Origin: Xaviernesmea oryzae
Lineage (GTDB): Bacteria > Pseudomonadota > Alphaproteobacteria > Rhizobiales > Rhizobiaceae
Direction: 5' to 3'
Assembly: GCF_900177415.1 (NCBI RefSeq)
Contig: NZ_FXAF01000006.1
Location: forward strand, 768,001 to 832,000
DNA: 64,000 nt
In this document: positions 45,105-53,672 of the stretch, in pieces
Position numbering within the stretch: position 1 is the stretch's first letter
How the letters are laid out: the number at the start of each line of letters is the position of its first letter
Translations under genes and position numbers: made by a program
The notes under the pieces: generated by a model
Told to the model about the DNA's origin: nothing
Database searches by the model: none
The model's input: the letters and a program-made list of their open reading frames with translations, nothing else

Positions 45105-46328
45105 CTATTTCGCGACGAATTTGAGCGGCAGGCGGTCGAGCGCGTGGATGGCGTTGTTGGGCCGCCAGACGGGTTCGCCGTCGAACTCGATGCGATCCAC
45201 CTTCTCCGCGAGCACCGAGAGCACGATCTCCAGTTCGAGGCGCGCGAGGTTCTGCCCGACGCAGCCGTGGATGCCAGCGCCGAAGGCCATGTGGCCGACC
45301 GGCTTGCGGTCGATGCGGAAGATGTCCGGATCGCCCCATTTGGCGGGGTCGAGATTGGCGGAAGCAAGCGCGCAGAGGATTTTCGTGCCCTCGGCGATGC
45401 CGTATCCCGCCACTTCCGTATCCTGGTTGGCCGTTCGCGCGAAGGTATGGACGGGGGAGGTGAAGCGCAGCACTTCCTCGAAGCAGGGCCGGGCGAGGGC
45501 CGGATCGGCCTTCAGCCTGTCGTATTCCCGCGGATTGGACGCGAGGCACCAGAGTGCATTGCCGATGCCGGTCACCGTCGTGTCGACGCCGGCCGACAGG
45601 AAGGAGCGCACCAGCATGGCGGCTTCCTCCTCGGTCACCTCGCCGTCGTCCGCGGCGCCGTAGATGAGCGCCCCGAGCCCGTCCTTGGTCAAGCGGTCGC
45701 GGGCGCATGCCGCGGTGATCCAGGGCACGATATCCGGTACCTGCGCCATCGCCGCCCGGCGGAACTTGTTGTCCGGGCCGAGCGCGTTGAAGACCATGGC
45801 GCCGTAATCCACCAGCCGACGCCGGTCGCTGTCGACCATGCCGAGCGCCTTCGGGAAGACCGTCACGGGAAAGGCTTCCGCGAGCTCGGCGACAGCCTCG
45901 AAGCTGCCCTTTGCGACCAGGCCGTCGACGATGCGCTCGGCCGCCTCGCGGAAGGCGTCCTTCAAGCCGGAAATGGCCTTGGGCGACAAAGCGCGCGCCA
46001 TCACCTTGCGCGTCTTGGTGTGATCCGGCGGGTCCACCTCCAGAATGATCGACGGCGCTCGCCAGGGCTTGCCGTACTTGAAGTCGTTGAGCCCCACGCC
46101 GCGGGACGAGACGAAGCGGGTATGGTCGGAAAAGATCTCGCGCGTTTCGTCGTAGCGGCCGCAGGCGAGCACCGAATATTTCGGGATGTAGACCAGCGGC
46201 CCGTGCCGGCGCAGTTCCGCGTAGTAATCCTCCGCGTTGAGCAGCACCTCTTCCGCATAGGGATCGATGTCCCAGACGGGAATGCCGGCGGCGGGCTCGA
46301 AGGCAACGTGCCCCTCGATCATGTTCAT
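45105..46328 (-). CDS. Cytochrome P450, CYP199A-like
   Basis: A 407-residue soluble class I P450. The haem motif is FGAGIHGCVG with Cys356; the I-helix acid-alcohol pair is Asp249-Thr250 (SAGVDTT); 'FEEVLRF' is the ExxR helix. From memory of CYP199A4, the run 'SSRGVGLNDFKYGKPWRAPS' is nearly the same there, with a constant offset of two residues. Its carboxylate-binding residues correspond to Arg90, Ser93, Arg241 and Ser242 here. This points to para-substituted benzoates, for example O-demethylation of 4-methoxybenzoate. ATG 46328 gives the normal N-terminus. The gene lies between livF and ferredoxin in one operon. Confidence 0.93.
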   Translation of the reverse strand: MNMIEGHVAFEPAAGIPVWDIDPYAEEVLLNAEDYYAELRRHGPLVYIPKYSVLACGRYDETREIFSDHTRFVSSRGVGLNDFKYGKPWRAPSIILEVDPPDHTKTRKVMARALSPKAISGLKDAFREAAERIVDGLVAKGSFEAVAELAEAFPVTVFPKALGMVDSDRRRLVDYGAMVFNALGPDNKFRRAAMAQVPDIVPWITAACARDRLTKDGLGALIYGAADDGEVTEEEAAMLVRSFLSAGVDTTVTGIGNALWCLASNPREYDRLKADPALARPCFEEVLRFTSPVHTFARTANQDTEVAGYGIAEGTKILCALASANLDPAKWGDPDIFRIDRKPVGHMAFGAGIHGCVGQNLARLELEIVLSVLAEKVDRIEFDGEPVWRPNNAIHALDRLPLKFVAK

Positions 46329-46341
46329 GGCGATATCCTCC

Positions 46342-47055
46342 TCAATTGGTCGTGCGGCCGACGCCGATATGCCGCTCCAGCAGCTCCGGCTGCTGTCGCA
46401 AGGCAGTGGCGCTGCCGTCGTAGACGATGGTTCCGTTGGTGATGACGACCGCGCGCGTGGCGAAGGCGAGCGCGGCGGAAGCATGTTGCTCGACCAGCAT
46501 CACGGTCCGCCGCCCGTCCGCGGCCAGTTGCTCGAAGGCATGCATCAGCTGTTCGCAGATGACGGGTGCGAGACCCTCCAGGGGTTCGTCCAGAAGCACG
46601 ATCCCCGGCTCCGTCATCAGGGTTCTGGCGATCGAGAGCATCTGCTGCTCGCCGCCGGACAGCTGGGTGCCGCCGTTCCTGCGGCGCTCCTTGAGCCGGG
46701 GGAACAGCGCATAGGCCTCCTCCAGCGAGGCGTCGCCCCGCATGACGACGGTCAGGTTCTCCTCGACCGTCAGCGACGGGAAGATGTCGCGGGTCTGCGG
46801 CACCAGCCCGAGGCCCAGCATGGAGCGCCGGTGCGGCGAATGGCGCGATATGTCGGTGCCCGCAAGTGTGATGCGTCCGCTATGGAGCCGCGTCAGCCCC
46901 ATGATCGTCGCGAGCATGGTCGTCTTGCCGGCACCGTTGCGGCCGATGACCGCCAGCCGTTCTCCACGGGAAATGCTGAGGGAAAGTTCGCGCAAGACGT
47001 GGGTCTGGCCGTATCCTGCGGTGACGTTTTCGAGTGCGAGCACGGTCTCAGACAT
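46342..47055 (-). CDS. ABC transporter ATP-binding protein, LivF type
   Basis: A 237-residue ATPase of the branched-chain amino-acid/aromatic-acid (HAAT) uptake family. Walker A is GRNGAGKTT, signature QLSGGEQQML, Walker B 'GIVLLDEPLEG'. It overlaps livG by 8 bp. Placed next to a P450 that acts on aromatic acids, the transporter more likely imports an aromatic carboxylate than leucine. Confidence 0.95.
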   Translation of the reverse strand: MSETVLALENVTAGYGQTHVLRELSLSISRGERLAVIGRNGAGKTTMLATIMGLTRLHSGRITLAGTDISRHSPHRRSMLGLGLVPQTRDIFPSLTVEENLTVVMRGDASLEEAYALFPRLKERRRNGGTQLSGGEQQMLSIARTLMTEPGIVLLDEPLEGLAPVICEQLMHAFEQLAADGRRTVMLVEQHASAALAFATRAVVITNGTIVYDGSATALRQQPELLERHIGVGRTTN

Positions 47056-47794
47056 GGGCTTCTCCGAGGTAGAGCTGGCGGACCATAGGGTCGCGGCTGA
47101 TCTCGTCGGGCGTGCCTTCGGTGAGGATGCGGCCGTTGACGAGCACGACGATCGACCGGGCGATGCGGAAGACCAGATCCATGTCGTGCTCGATGATCAG
47201 CACCGCGAGCTCGGCGGGCAGACGCTCGATCGCCTGCAGGATCAGGTGGCTTTCGCTCGACGGAACGCCGGCCGCGGGTTCGTCGAGGATCAGCACGCGC
47301 GGCCTGAGCGCGAGGGTCAGCGCCAGTTCGACGAGCCGTTGCTGGCCATAGGCAAGCAGGTGGATCGGCTTGTCGGCGAGAGGCAGCAGGGCGAACTGGT
47401 CGAGCAGGGCATCGATTTCCGCTTCGGTCGCACGGTCTGCCGCTGCTCCTCCGAACATGCGCCCGCCGCGTCCCTGCCTTTCGAGAATCGGCAGCCGGAT
47501 GTTTTCGCGCACCGTCATGGTGCGGAAGAGCGTCGTGATCTGGAAGGTCTTGGCGATGCCGCGCTTGACGCGTTCGCTCTCGCCCAGACTGCCGATATCG
47601 CTGCCGTCGAAGCGGATGCTTCCGCCGCTCGGCTTCAGCTTGCCGGTCACCAGATTCGCGAATGTCGTCTTGCCAGCCCCGTTGGGGCCGATCAGCGCCT
47701 TCCGGGCGCCGGGGGGGAGGTCGAAGTCGATCTCTTGCGCGACGGTCAGTCCGCCGAAGGACTTTCTGAGGCCGCGGACTTCAAGGCCTTGCAT
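47048..47794 (-). CDS. ABC transporter ATP-binding protein, LivG type
   Basis: A 248-residue ATPase. Walker A is GPNGAGKTT; Walker B is 'RVLILDEPAAGVPSSE'. The signature region reads LLAYGQQRLVELALTL, with AYGQQ in place of the LSxGQ seen in most families, as is common in LivG proteins. It pairs with LivF as the second ATPase. It overlaps livM by 14 bp. Confidence 0.95.
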   Translation of the reverse strand: MQGLEVRGLRKSFGGLTVAQEIDFDLPPGARKALIGPNGAGKTTFANLVTGKLKPSGGSIRFDGSDIGSLGESERVKRGIAKTFQITTLFRTMTVRENIRLPILERQGRGGRMFGGAAADRATEAEIDALLDQFALLPLADKPIHLLAYGQQRLVELALTLALRPRVLILDEPAAGVPSSESHLILQAIERLPAELAVLIIEHDMDLVFRIARSIVVLVNGRILTEGTPDEISRDPMVRQLYLGEAHV

Positions 47795-48782
47795 CGCCGT
47801 TCCTCCCGGTGAGATTGCGAAGAGCGGCAGGAATGCCGAGCATGCCCGCCGGCACGAAGAAGACGATGCCGAGAACCAGCGCGCCGATGATGAAGAGCCA
47901 GTTGAACGGATCGACGGAGGCGGCGATGTGGTGAACCACCATGAAGATCAGCGTGCCGATGATCGCGCCGTGAAGCCTGCCGGCGCCGCCGAGGATCAGC
48001 ATGATCAGGGCCTCGGCGGAGAGATTGAAGGCATAGACCTCGAGGCTGACGAGCTGGGTGACCTGGGCCGCGAGCGCGCCCGCCACGCCGGCGACCGCAC
48101 CGCCGATGGTGTAGATCGTGACCAGCCGGCGATAGACCGGACTGCCGATCGCCACCATGCGCGCCGCGCTGTCCTTGATGCCGCGAACCGAAAGGCCGAT
48201 CGGCGAGAGCGTGACGACCTTCAGGACCGCATAGCAGACGCAGAGGACGGCGAGCGCATACCAGAAGCCGGTCCGGCCGACGAAATCGAACTTGAAGAGG
48301 CCGAGGACGGGCTCCATGCGGATGCCGCGCAGGCCGTCCGCGCCGCCGGTCAGGTCGCGCGCCTTGTTGGCGATCTCCTGACAGATCAGCGTTACGGCAA
48401 TGGAGAGCATCAGCAGGGTCAGCCCGTGGGCGCGCATCAGCAGCAGGCCGGAAACCAGGGCGAGGGCGGCGCCGGCCGCCGCTCCGACGACGAGGCCGGT
48501 GACCGGATCGGCCGAGACATGCACGGCGAAAAGGCCGGCGGCGTAAGCGCCGGTGCCGTAAAGCGCGGCATGGCCGAGCGTGGCGATGCCGGCATAGCCG
48601 AGCACCAGGTCGAGAGATAGCACGAACAGCATCATCACCATGATCCGGGTGAGGAGTGCGAGATCGTAGGGGAAGAGAAAATAGGCGATGACGGCGAGTG
48701 CCAGCATGACCGCCTCGGGCATCAGCGGCACGCCGCGGATGCGGGTTCGGATCGTGGTCAATGGGATCTCCTGAACGCTCAT
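47781..48782 (-). CDS. ABC transporter permease, LivM type
   Basis: A 333-residue membrane protein with about nine to ten TM segments. 'LDLVLGYAGIATLGHAALYGTGAYAAGLFAV' is the N-terminal LivM block and 'RMVAIGSPVYRRLVTIYTIGGAVAGVAGAL' the EAA-like cytoplasmic loop region. It forms the pore with LivH. Confidence 0.95.
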   Translation of the reverse strand: MSVQEIPLTTIRTRIRGVPLMPEAVMLALAVIAYFLFPYDLALLTRIMVMMLFVLSLDLVLGYAGIATLGHAALYGTGAYAAGLFAVHVSADPVTGLVVGAAAGAALALVSGLLLMRAHGLTLLMLSIAVTLICQEIANKARDLTGGADGLRGIRMEPVLGLFKFDFVGRTGFWYALAVLCVCYAVLKVVTLSPIGLSVRGIKDSAARMVAIGSPVYRRLVTIYTIGGAVAGVAGALAAQVTQLVSLEVYAFNLSAEALIMLILGGAGRLHGAIIGTLIFMVVHHIAASVDPFNWLFIIGALVLGIVFFVPAGMLGIPAALRNLTGRNGDARP

Positions 48783-48783
48783 G

Positions 48784-49644
48784 TCACGCCTTTCCGAGAA
48801 GGCCCCTGGGGCGGATCGCGAGCACGGCCATGACGGCCGCGAAGAAGACGATCGTGCCGAAGTCGGGGATCAGGTAGCGGGAGGCCGTTTCGAGGATGCC
48901 GAGCGCGAGCGCCGCCATGAACGAGCCGGTGATGGAGCCCATGCCGCCGACCGAGACGACGATCAGGAACAGGACCATGTAGCGGAGCGGGTAATAGGCA
49001 TCGATGGGCAGGAGTTCGGCGCCGAGAATGCCGCCAAGCGCCGCAAGCCCCGCGCCGAGACAGAAGGTTGCGGCGAAGACCGCGTCGATGTTGATGCCGA
49101 GCGCGCTGGCGATGCTGCGGTTGTCGACGGCGGCGCGCAGCCTGGTGCCGAAACGGCTCCGTTCGATCGTCAGATAGAGCCCGGCGATCACGACGGCGCC
49201 GGCCAGTATCACCGCCAGCCGATGAGCGGGCAGCACGCGGAAGCCGAGATCGACCGACTGCTGCAGAAAATCGGGCAGAGGGATTGCCAGCAGGCTGGAA
49301 CCCAGCAGCCGGTTGACGAGGGCAATGAAGATGAAGGTGATGCCGATGGTCGCCAGCACCTGCTGCAACTCGCCGAGCCCGTAGATGCGGCGATAGACCA
49401 GGCGCTCGAGCAGGAAGGCGATGGCCATGGTCGCCATGATGGCAAGCAGCGCGGCAGCCATGAAGGAAAGTCCGGCGCGGGCGATCAGCGCGTGGGCGGC
49501 CGCGCCCCCGAGAAGCGCGAAGGCGCCATGGGCGAGATTGATCACGCGCATCAGGCCCATCGTGACCGACAGGCCGATGGAGATCATGAACAGGATCATC
49601 CCGTAGGCTATGCCGTCGACGGCAATGTTGAGTATGAGTGACAT
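48784..49644 (-). CDS. ABC transporter permease, LivH type
   Basis: A 286-residue permease of about eight TM segments. 'AYGMILFMISIGLSVTMGLMRVINLAHGAF' is the typical LivH start, and 'DNRSIASALGINIDAVFAATFCLGAGLAAL' is the ATPase-contact loop. It follows the binding-protein gene after 130 bp. Confidence 0.95.
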   Translation of the reverse strand: MSLILNIAVDGIAYGMILFMISIGLSVTMGLMRVINLAHGAFALLGGAAAHALIARAGLSFMAAALLAIMATMAIAFLLERLVYRRIYGLGELQQVLATIGITFIFIALVNRLLGSSLLAIPLPDFLQQSVDLGFRVLPAHRLAVILAGAVVIAGLYLTIERSRFGTRLRAAVDNRSIASALGINIDAVFAATFCLGAGLAALGGILGAELLPIDAYYPLRYMVLFLIVVSVGGMGSITGSFMAALALGILETASRYLIPDFGTIVFFAAVMAVLAIRPRGLLGKA

Positions 49645-49774
49645 CGTCCGGTCCTTGCTTCGGCGGCGCGAGAGATCCCGCCCGCGCCTTCCGGCGCGGA
49701 AACAGCCGCCTTCTTCGATCGACAGTTCAGAGATGCATGGGACCGGCGGCGCTGCTGGCCGCCGGCGGCCGGGG

Positions 49775-50941
49775 TCAGTCGGTCCAGCCGAGGTCGCCGA
49801 CCGTGGCGATCACGCCCTTCTCGCGGTTGACGAGCCGCCCGCTGTCCTTGTCGCGCTCGACGTCGCGGATGTAGACGTTCTGGATCAGGGTGCGGGTCTT
49901 CGGATCCATTTCCACGGGTCCGCGCGGGCTTTCCCATTTCAGCGATTTCACCGCTTCGATCGCCTTCGGCCCGTCCGCGCCGGCGGCCTCGACCATCTTG
50001 TAGATCAGGTGCGTGCCGTCATAGGCGCCGACCGAGGCCCAGTTGGCCACGGCGCCGGCGGACAGCTCGCCGAGCTTCTTGGTGAATGCGGCATTGACGT
50101 CGGAATCATGCGCTTCGGAATAGTGAAACGCGGTCGTCAGGCCGATTGCCGCATCGCCGAGCGCCTGGAGATTGGATTCCTCGGTTTCGGCGGTTCCCAG
50201 GAAGCGGATGCCCTCTTTCGCGAGGCCGTTTTCGTTATAGCTCTTGGTGAAGCCGAAAGTCGGCGGGCCGCCGGGCAGGAAGGCGAAGACGCCGTTCGGC
50301 GCCTGGCTGCGGACCCGCTGGATGAAGGGCGTGAAGTCCGTGGTCGCGAGCGGCATGCGGATCGTGTCGATCACCTTGCCGCCCTTCTTCTCGAAGGCGG
50401 CCTTGAAGGCGTTTTCGGCGTCGATGCCCGGGCCATAGTCGGAAACCGCCGTCACCACGGTGTGAATGCCCTGGTCATACGCCCAATCGGCAAGCGGTGT
50501 GGAAACCTGCCAGAGCGTATAGCTCGTGCGGAGAAAATAGGGCGACTGCTTGTTGATCGCCGACGTGGCGGCGTTGAAGATGACGGTCGGCGTCTCCGAC
50601 TGCTCGATCAGCGGCGCGAGCGCCAGCGCGTTCGGCGTGAAGGTGAGACCGGCGAGATAATTGACCCGGTCGCGAATGAGCAGTTCCTGGGCCAGCGTCT
50701 TGGCAAGATCCGGATTGGCGCCGCCGACGTCCTTGTAGATGAATTCGATGTCGTGGCCGCCGGACTGGCTGCCATGCTGGGCGACGTAGGTCTCGATCGC
50801 TTCCTTGTATTGCTTGCCATAAATGGCGAAGGGGCCGGAGAATTCGGCGATCACGCCGACCTTGATGGTATCCGCCCAACAGGCGCCCGCGCAAAGCGTC
50901 GCCATCGCGGCCGCAAGCGCGGCGCGTACAAGATTGTTCAT
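49775..50941 (-). CDS. ABC transporter substrate-binding protein (HAAT family)
   Basis: A 388-residue periplasmic binding protein with signal peptide (residues 1-23, ending ACWA) and a Leu/Ile/Val-binding-protein fold ('IKVGVIAEFSGPFAIYGKQY', 'NPDLAKTLAQELLIRDRV', 'HTVVTAVSDYGPGIDAENAF'). Such proteins also bind benzoates, coumarate and other aromatic acids in rhizobia and Rhodopseudomonas. It is the first gene of the P450 operon; the start ATG 50941 is about 80 nt after the predicted transcription start. The 130-bp gap to livH may limit downstream expression. Confidence 0.94.
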   Translation of the reverse strand: MNNLVRAALAAAMATLCAGACWADTIKVGVIAEFSGPFAIYGKQYKEAIETYVAQHGSQSGGHDIEFIYKDVGGANPDLAKTLAQELLIRDRVNYLAGLTFTPNALALAPLIEQSETPTVIFNAATSAINKQSPYFLRTSYTLWQVSTPLADWAYDQGIHTVVTAVSDYGPGIDAENAFKAAFEKKGGKVIDTIRMPLATTDFTPFIQRVRSQAPNGVFAFLPGGPPTFGFTKSYNENGLAKEGIRFLGTAETEESNLQALGDAAIGLTTAFHYSEAHDSDVNAAFTKKLGELSAGAVANWASVGAYDGTHLIYKMVEAAGADGPKAIEAVKSLKWESPRGPVEMDPKTRTLIQNVYIRDVERDKDSGRLVNREKGVIATVGDLGWTD

Positions 50942-51001
50942 GATTTCCTCCCAAAGCGTCAAACGGCGCCGGCCAGATCCTCCATGGCCAGGCGAGCCGA
51001 T

Positions 51002-51058
51002 GAGTTGCGATCACAACTCGACCAGCATTAAGACCTCAACGAGTTGTGATGTCAACTC
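51002..51058 (-). promoter_or_regulatory. P450-operon promoter flanked by two near-identical operators
   Basis: Two 18-bp inverted repeats GAGTTG-N6-CAACTC lie at 51002-51019 and 51041-51058, centres 39 bp apart. When the second is reverse-complemented, the extended sites differ at only two of about 20 positions. On the minus strand a perfect -35 TTGACA (51055-51050) lies inside the distal repeat, and a -10 CTTAAT (51032-51027) follows after 17 bp. The proximal repeat covers the predicted start site at about 51020. This is a repression layout; the MarR protein encoded last in the operon is the likely ligand. Confidence 0.82.
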
Positions 51059-51136
51059 ATAATTTCCTGACGCGATCGGGGGCGAGGTTTTCCAAATCAA
51101 ATCGCAATGGAACCCGCTGCCGGAAACGCATCTGTC

Positions 51137-51161
51137 GGAACAATCCATCCGCGCATCGGTT
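51137..51161 (+). promoter_or_regulatory. Candidate EcfG/RpoE2 (general stress) promoter
   Basis: GGAAC (51137-51141) is followed after 18 bp by TT (51160-51161), preceded by GG, matching the alphaproteobacterial general-stress pattern GGAAC-N18/19-TT. It lies just upstream of the small gene at 51182, with a very short leader containing AGGAGG. Confidence 0.5.
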
Positions 51162-51181
51162 CTTCTTTCAGGAGGAAGAAG

Positions 51182-51289
51182 ATGGACCGGTTACCGCACA
51201 ATCATCACGATTGGATCTTTTACATCGGCCTCAACGCGGCCCTCGCCGGCCTCATTGCCGTGGCGATCTGGTATTCGGCGGGCTTCTGA
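51182..51289 (+). CDS. Small single-span membrane protein (35 aa)
   Basis: A 35-residue protein: MDRLPHNHHD, then one TM helix (WIFYIGLNAALAGLIAVAIWY) and a short end. AGGAGG lies six bases before the ATG, the best ribosome site in this region. An EcfG-type promoter may drive it. No family is known to me. The longer frame from 51107 is unlikely because of this ribosome site. Confidence 0.6.
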   Translation: MDRLPHNHHDWIFYIGLNAALAGLIAVAIWYSAGF

Positions 51290-51305
51290 ACCGGGTGGCG
51301 CCGCC

Positions 51306-51434
51306 ATGACGAAGAACGCGATAATCGGCATGCTCGTCGTCGTGGTCGTCATTCTGATCGGCGCGTTCCTGATGCGTGGGCCAAGCCAGCCTTCCGATGA
51401 CAGCCCGCCACCGGCAACGGCCCCGGTGCGGTAA
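51306..51434 (+). CDS. Small membrane-anchored protein (42 aa)
   Basis: A 42-residue protein with an N-terminal TM helix (about 5-23, IIGMLVVVVVILIGAFL) and a Pro/Ser/Asp-rich tail ending APVR. It starts 16 bp after the preceding small gene, so the two are probably one transcript. Similar short 'MTKNAIIG...' proteins are common in rhizobia. Function unknown; it converges on hutC with a 6-bp gap. Confidence 0.6.
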   Translation: MTKNAIIGMLVVVVVILIGAFLMRGPSQPSDDSPPPATAPVR

Positions 51435-51440
51435 GCCGCA

Positions 51441-52169
51441 TCAGTTGCCGCCGGGCTTGAACTGCGCCGTGACCATATGCCGGTTGCCGGGATAAGTCAG
51501 GCGGACGTTCGTGACCGGGCCCGCATAGCTCCATGTCTGCCGTTCGATTACAAGACAGGCATGCCCGGCGCTCAGCTTCAGGAATTTCGCCTCCTTCTTG
51601 CCTGCGGATACCGCCTGAATGCGGTGCTCGGCAGCCGTCCAGGGTATCTGGGCGAGCAGCCATGGGCCCGGTGCCAGGGTTTCGAACTCGAATTCGCCGG
51701 CTTCCGGCACGGTTTCGAGATTGATCAACCGCTCTTCGAGACAGAAGGGCTGTCCGCCGGCGGAATGAAGGCAGGTGACGTCGACGATGCGGGCCGGCGA
51801 AGAAGGCGCCGAAGTCAGACCAAGCCGGCGGCGGTCCTCCGCATCCGCGTCACGCTGAGCACGCGATATCAGCGCATAACCGTAGGCGAGGTTCAGGGAT
51901 TGGACTTCTTCCCTGATATCGTGAATCTCGAGAACCGCGGACTGTGCCTTCGGCTGGGTGACGAAGCTGCCCGATCTCTTCCGGCGCTCGATCAGCCCCG
52001 CCTGGACAAGCTGCGTCATGACCTTGTTCACGGTCATGCGCGAGCAGCCGTATTGCCGGGCAAGATCCACCTCGAACGGCAGCCGGAATCCGGGAGGCCA
52101 TTCGCCGGATACGATGCGACCTTCGATATCGCTCAGGATCTTCCGATGCAGGGTGGAATCTTGGGAAAT
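51441..52169 (-). CDS. hutC: Histidine-utilisation repressor HutC (GntR family), probable AUU start
   Basis: A 242-residue GntR/HutC repressor. The winged helix (about 5-70: 'LHRKILSDIEGRIVSGEWPPG', 'YGCSRMTVNKVMTQLVQAGLIERRKRSGSF') is followed by a UTRA ligand domain (about 95-235) that senses urocanate. The frame has no ATG, GTG or TTG at the expected N-terminus, and none upstream for dozens of codons. The codon matching the usual family start is ATT (52169-52167), with AAGGA eight bases before it, so an AUU start is proposed. It lies 77 bp after hutF on the same strand. The operator is at 53673-53686. Confidence 0.88.
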   Translation of the reverse strand: MSQDSTLHRKILSDIEGRIVSGEWPPGFRLPFEVDLARQYGCSRMTVNKVMTQLVQAGLIERRKRSGSFVTQPKAQSAVLEIHDIREEVQSLNLAYGYALISRAQRDADAEDRRRLGLTSAPSSPARIVDVTCLHSAGGQPFCLEERLINLETVPEAGEFEFETLAPGPWLLAQIPWTAAEHRIQAVSAGKKEAKFLKLSAGHACLVIERQTWSYAGPVTNVRLTYPGNRHMVTAQFKPGGN

Positions 52170-52246
52170 GACCGTCGTCCTTGCCTTGTCTTTCCTTCCG
52201 GCACTAGCGCAACATGAGGATATTGCAAGGCCAATTGCCCCGCAGA

Positions 52247-53608
52247 TCAGGTTTCCATGAGGGAGCGCATGGTGCGGGCGAACCGCTTGCTGATCGCGTC
52301 CCGGCTTACGTGACGGCCGCCCGCCACCTGTTTTCGGCCGCGCGCCCAGACGCTGTCCACCGATATGCCGCTGCTGAAGATCCAGTGATCGAGCAGGCGA
52401 TCTTCCGAAAGATAGGGGACCGCGCCTATGTCGAGCGAGACGATATCCGCCGGAGCGCCGGCAACGAGGCCCGACGCCGATTGCAGCGCGGCTCCGCCGC
52501 CGATGATCGCCTCGTCGAAGAGCCTGCGGCCTGTCGATCCGTTGGGATCGGCGACGACGTTGCGCGCCCGCAATGCCAGGCGCTGCGAATATTCGAGCTG
52601 GCGCAGTTCCTGCGGCAGAGAGACCAGAACGTTGGAGTCCGAACCGATCCCGTATCGGCCGCCTTCGGCCAGAAAGGCAGGGGCGGCGAAGGTCCCGTCT
52701 CCGAGATTGGCCTCGGTGATCGGGCAGAGCCCGGCGACGGCCCTGCTGCGCGCCATGGCTTGGACTTCCCGGTCCGTCATGTGGGTGGCGTGTATCAGGC
52801 ACCAGTGCTTGTCGAGGGGTGCGTTTGCAAGCAGCCATTCGACCGGGCGGGCGCCGGACCAGGCGATACAGTCCTCCACCTCCTTCACCTGTTCGGCGAC
52901 GTGGATATGGATTGGCCCGCCGCCGGCCATCGGCAGAAGCTCGGCGAGCTCGTCCGGCGTCACGGCGCGCAGGCTGTGCGGTGCGATGCCCAATTCCATC
53001 CCGTCCAGGCGGGATTTCATCGTCCGGCAGGCCCGCATGAGCTCGGCGAAGCGGTCGATCGAATTGACGAACCTGCGCTGCCCTTCGACGGGCTCAGCCC
53101 CGCCGAAGCCGGAATGGGCGTAGAAGACCGGCAGCAGGGTAAGCCCGATGCCCGCCGCCTCGCTTGCCGCGCCGATCCGTTCGGCTAGCTCGGCGATGTT
53201 GCCATACGATTGTCCATCCCTGTCGTGATGCAGGTAGTGGAACTCGCCGACGCGGCAGAATCCGGCTTCGAGCATTTCCATGTAAAGCTGCGCCGCCACC
53301 GCCTCGACCTGCTCTGGCGTCATCGTCAGGGCGAATTTGTACATCACGCTGCGCCAGCTCCAGAAGCTGTCGGCCGCAGGTCCCCGGACTTCCGCGAGCC
53401 CCGCCATGGCGCGCTGGAAGGCGTGGCTGTGAAGGTTTCCCATTCCGGGGATCAGGACGGCATGGGCCTCGTCGCCGGCTGCGGCCGGCACGCCGGTTTC
53501 GATCCCGGAGATAAGGCCGCCGCTGAGGGTGAGGCGCACGTCGGAATGCCAGCCTTCGGGCAGGAGCGCCGCGTCTGCGTGCAGAGTGGTCCCGGTCGAT
53601 CGCGTCAT
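52247..53608 (-). CDS. hutF: Formimidoylglutamate deiminase
   Basis: A 453-residue amidohydrolase that converts N-formimino-glutamate to N-formyl-glutamate and ammonia. Metal ligands are in '[16 protein letters not shown]', 'IHIHVAEQ', 'LIHATHMTD' and 'GIGSDSNV'. With HutG it makes the five-step pathway. It is divergent from hutI, sharing the operator region. Confidence 0.95.
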   Translation of the reverse strand: MTRSTGTTLHADAALLPEGWHSDVRLTLSGGLISGIETGVPAAAGDEAHAVLIPGMGNLHSHAFQRAMAGLAEVRGPAADSFWSWRSVMYKFALTMTPEQVEAVAAQLYMEMLEAGFCRVGEFHYLHHDRDGQSYGNIAELAERIGAASEAAGIGLTLLPVFYAHSGFGGAEPVEGQRRFVNSIDRFAELMRACRTMKSRLDGMELGIAPHSLRAVTPDELAELLPMAGGGPIHIHVAEQVKEVEDCIAWSGARPVEWLLANAPLDKHWCLIHATHMTDREVQAMARSRAVAGLCPITEANLGDGTFAAPAFLAEGGRYGIGSDSNVLVSLPQELRQLEYSQRLALRARNVVADPNGSTGRRLFDEAIIGGGAALQSASGLVAGAPADIVSLDIGAVPYLSEDRLLDHWIFSSGISVDSVWARGRKQVAGGRHVSRDAISKRFARTMRSLMET

Positions 53609-53672
53609 CGTTGAGCGGCCTCCTTCTCGCCGGCCAAGGCTTACCAGATTTTTCGCTTGTCAGTGCTTTTAT

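Noticed and set aside
45105-46484. 52-residue N-terminal extension of the P450
   Set aside because: The extra residues are Ser/Pro/Arg-rich, overlap livF and do not match any P450 leader; ATG 46328 gives the normal start.
51441-52838. Long hutC frame (465 codons) as the real gene
   Set aside because: The extra 223 codons lie antisense-like within hutF on the same strand in another frame and show no homology; the HutC family starts at about 52169.
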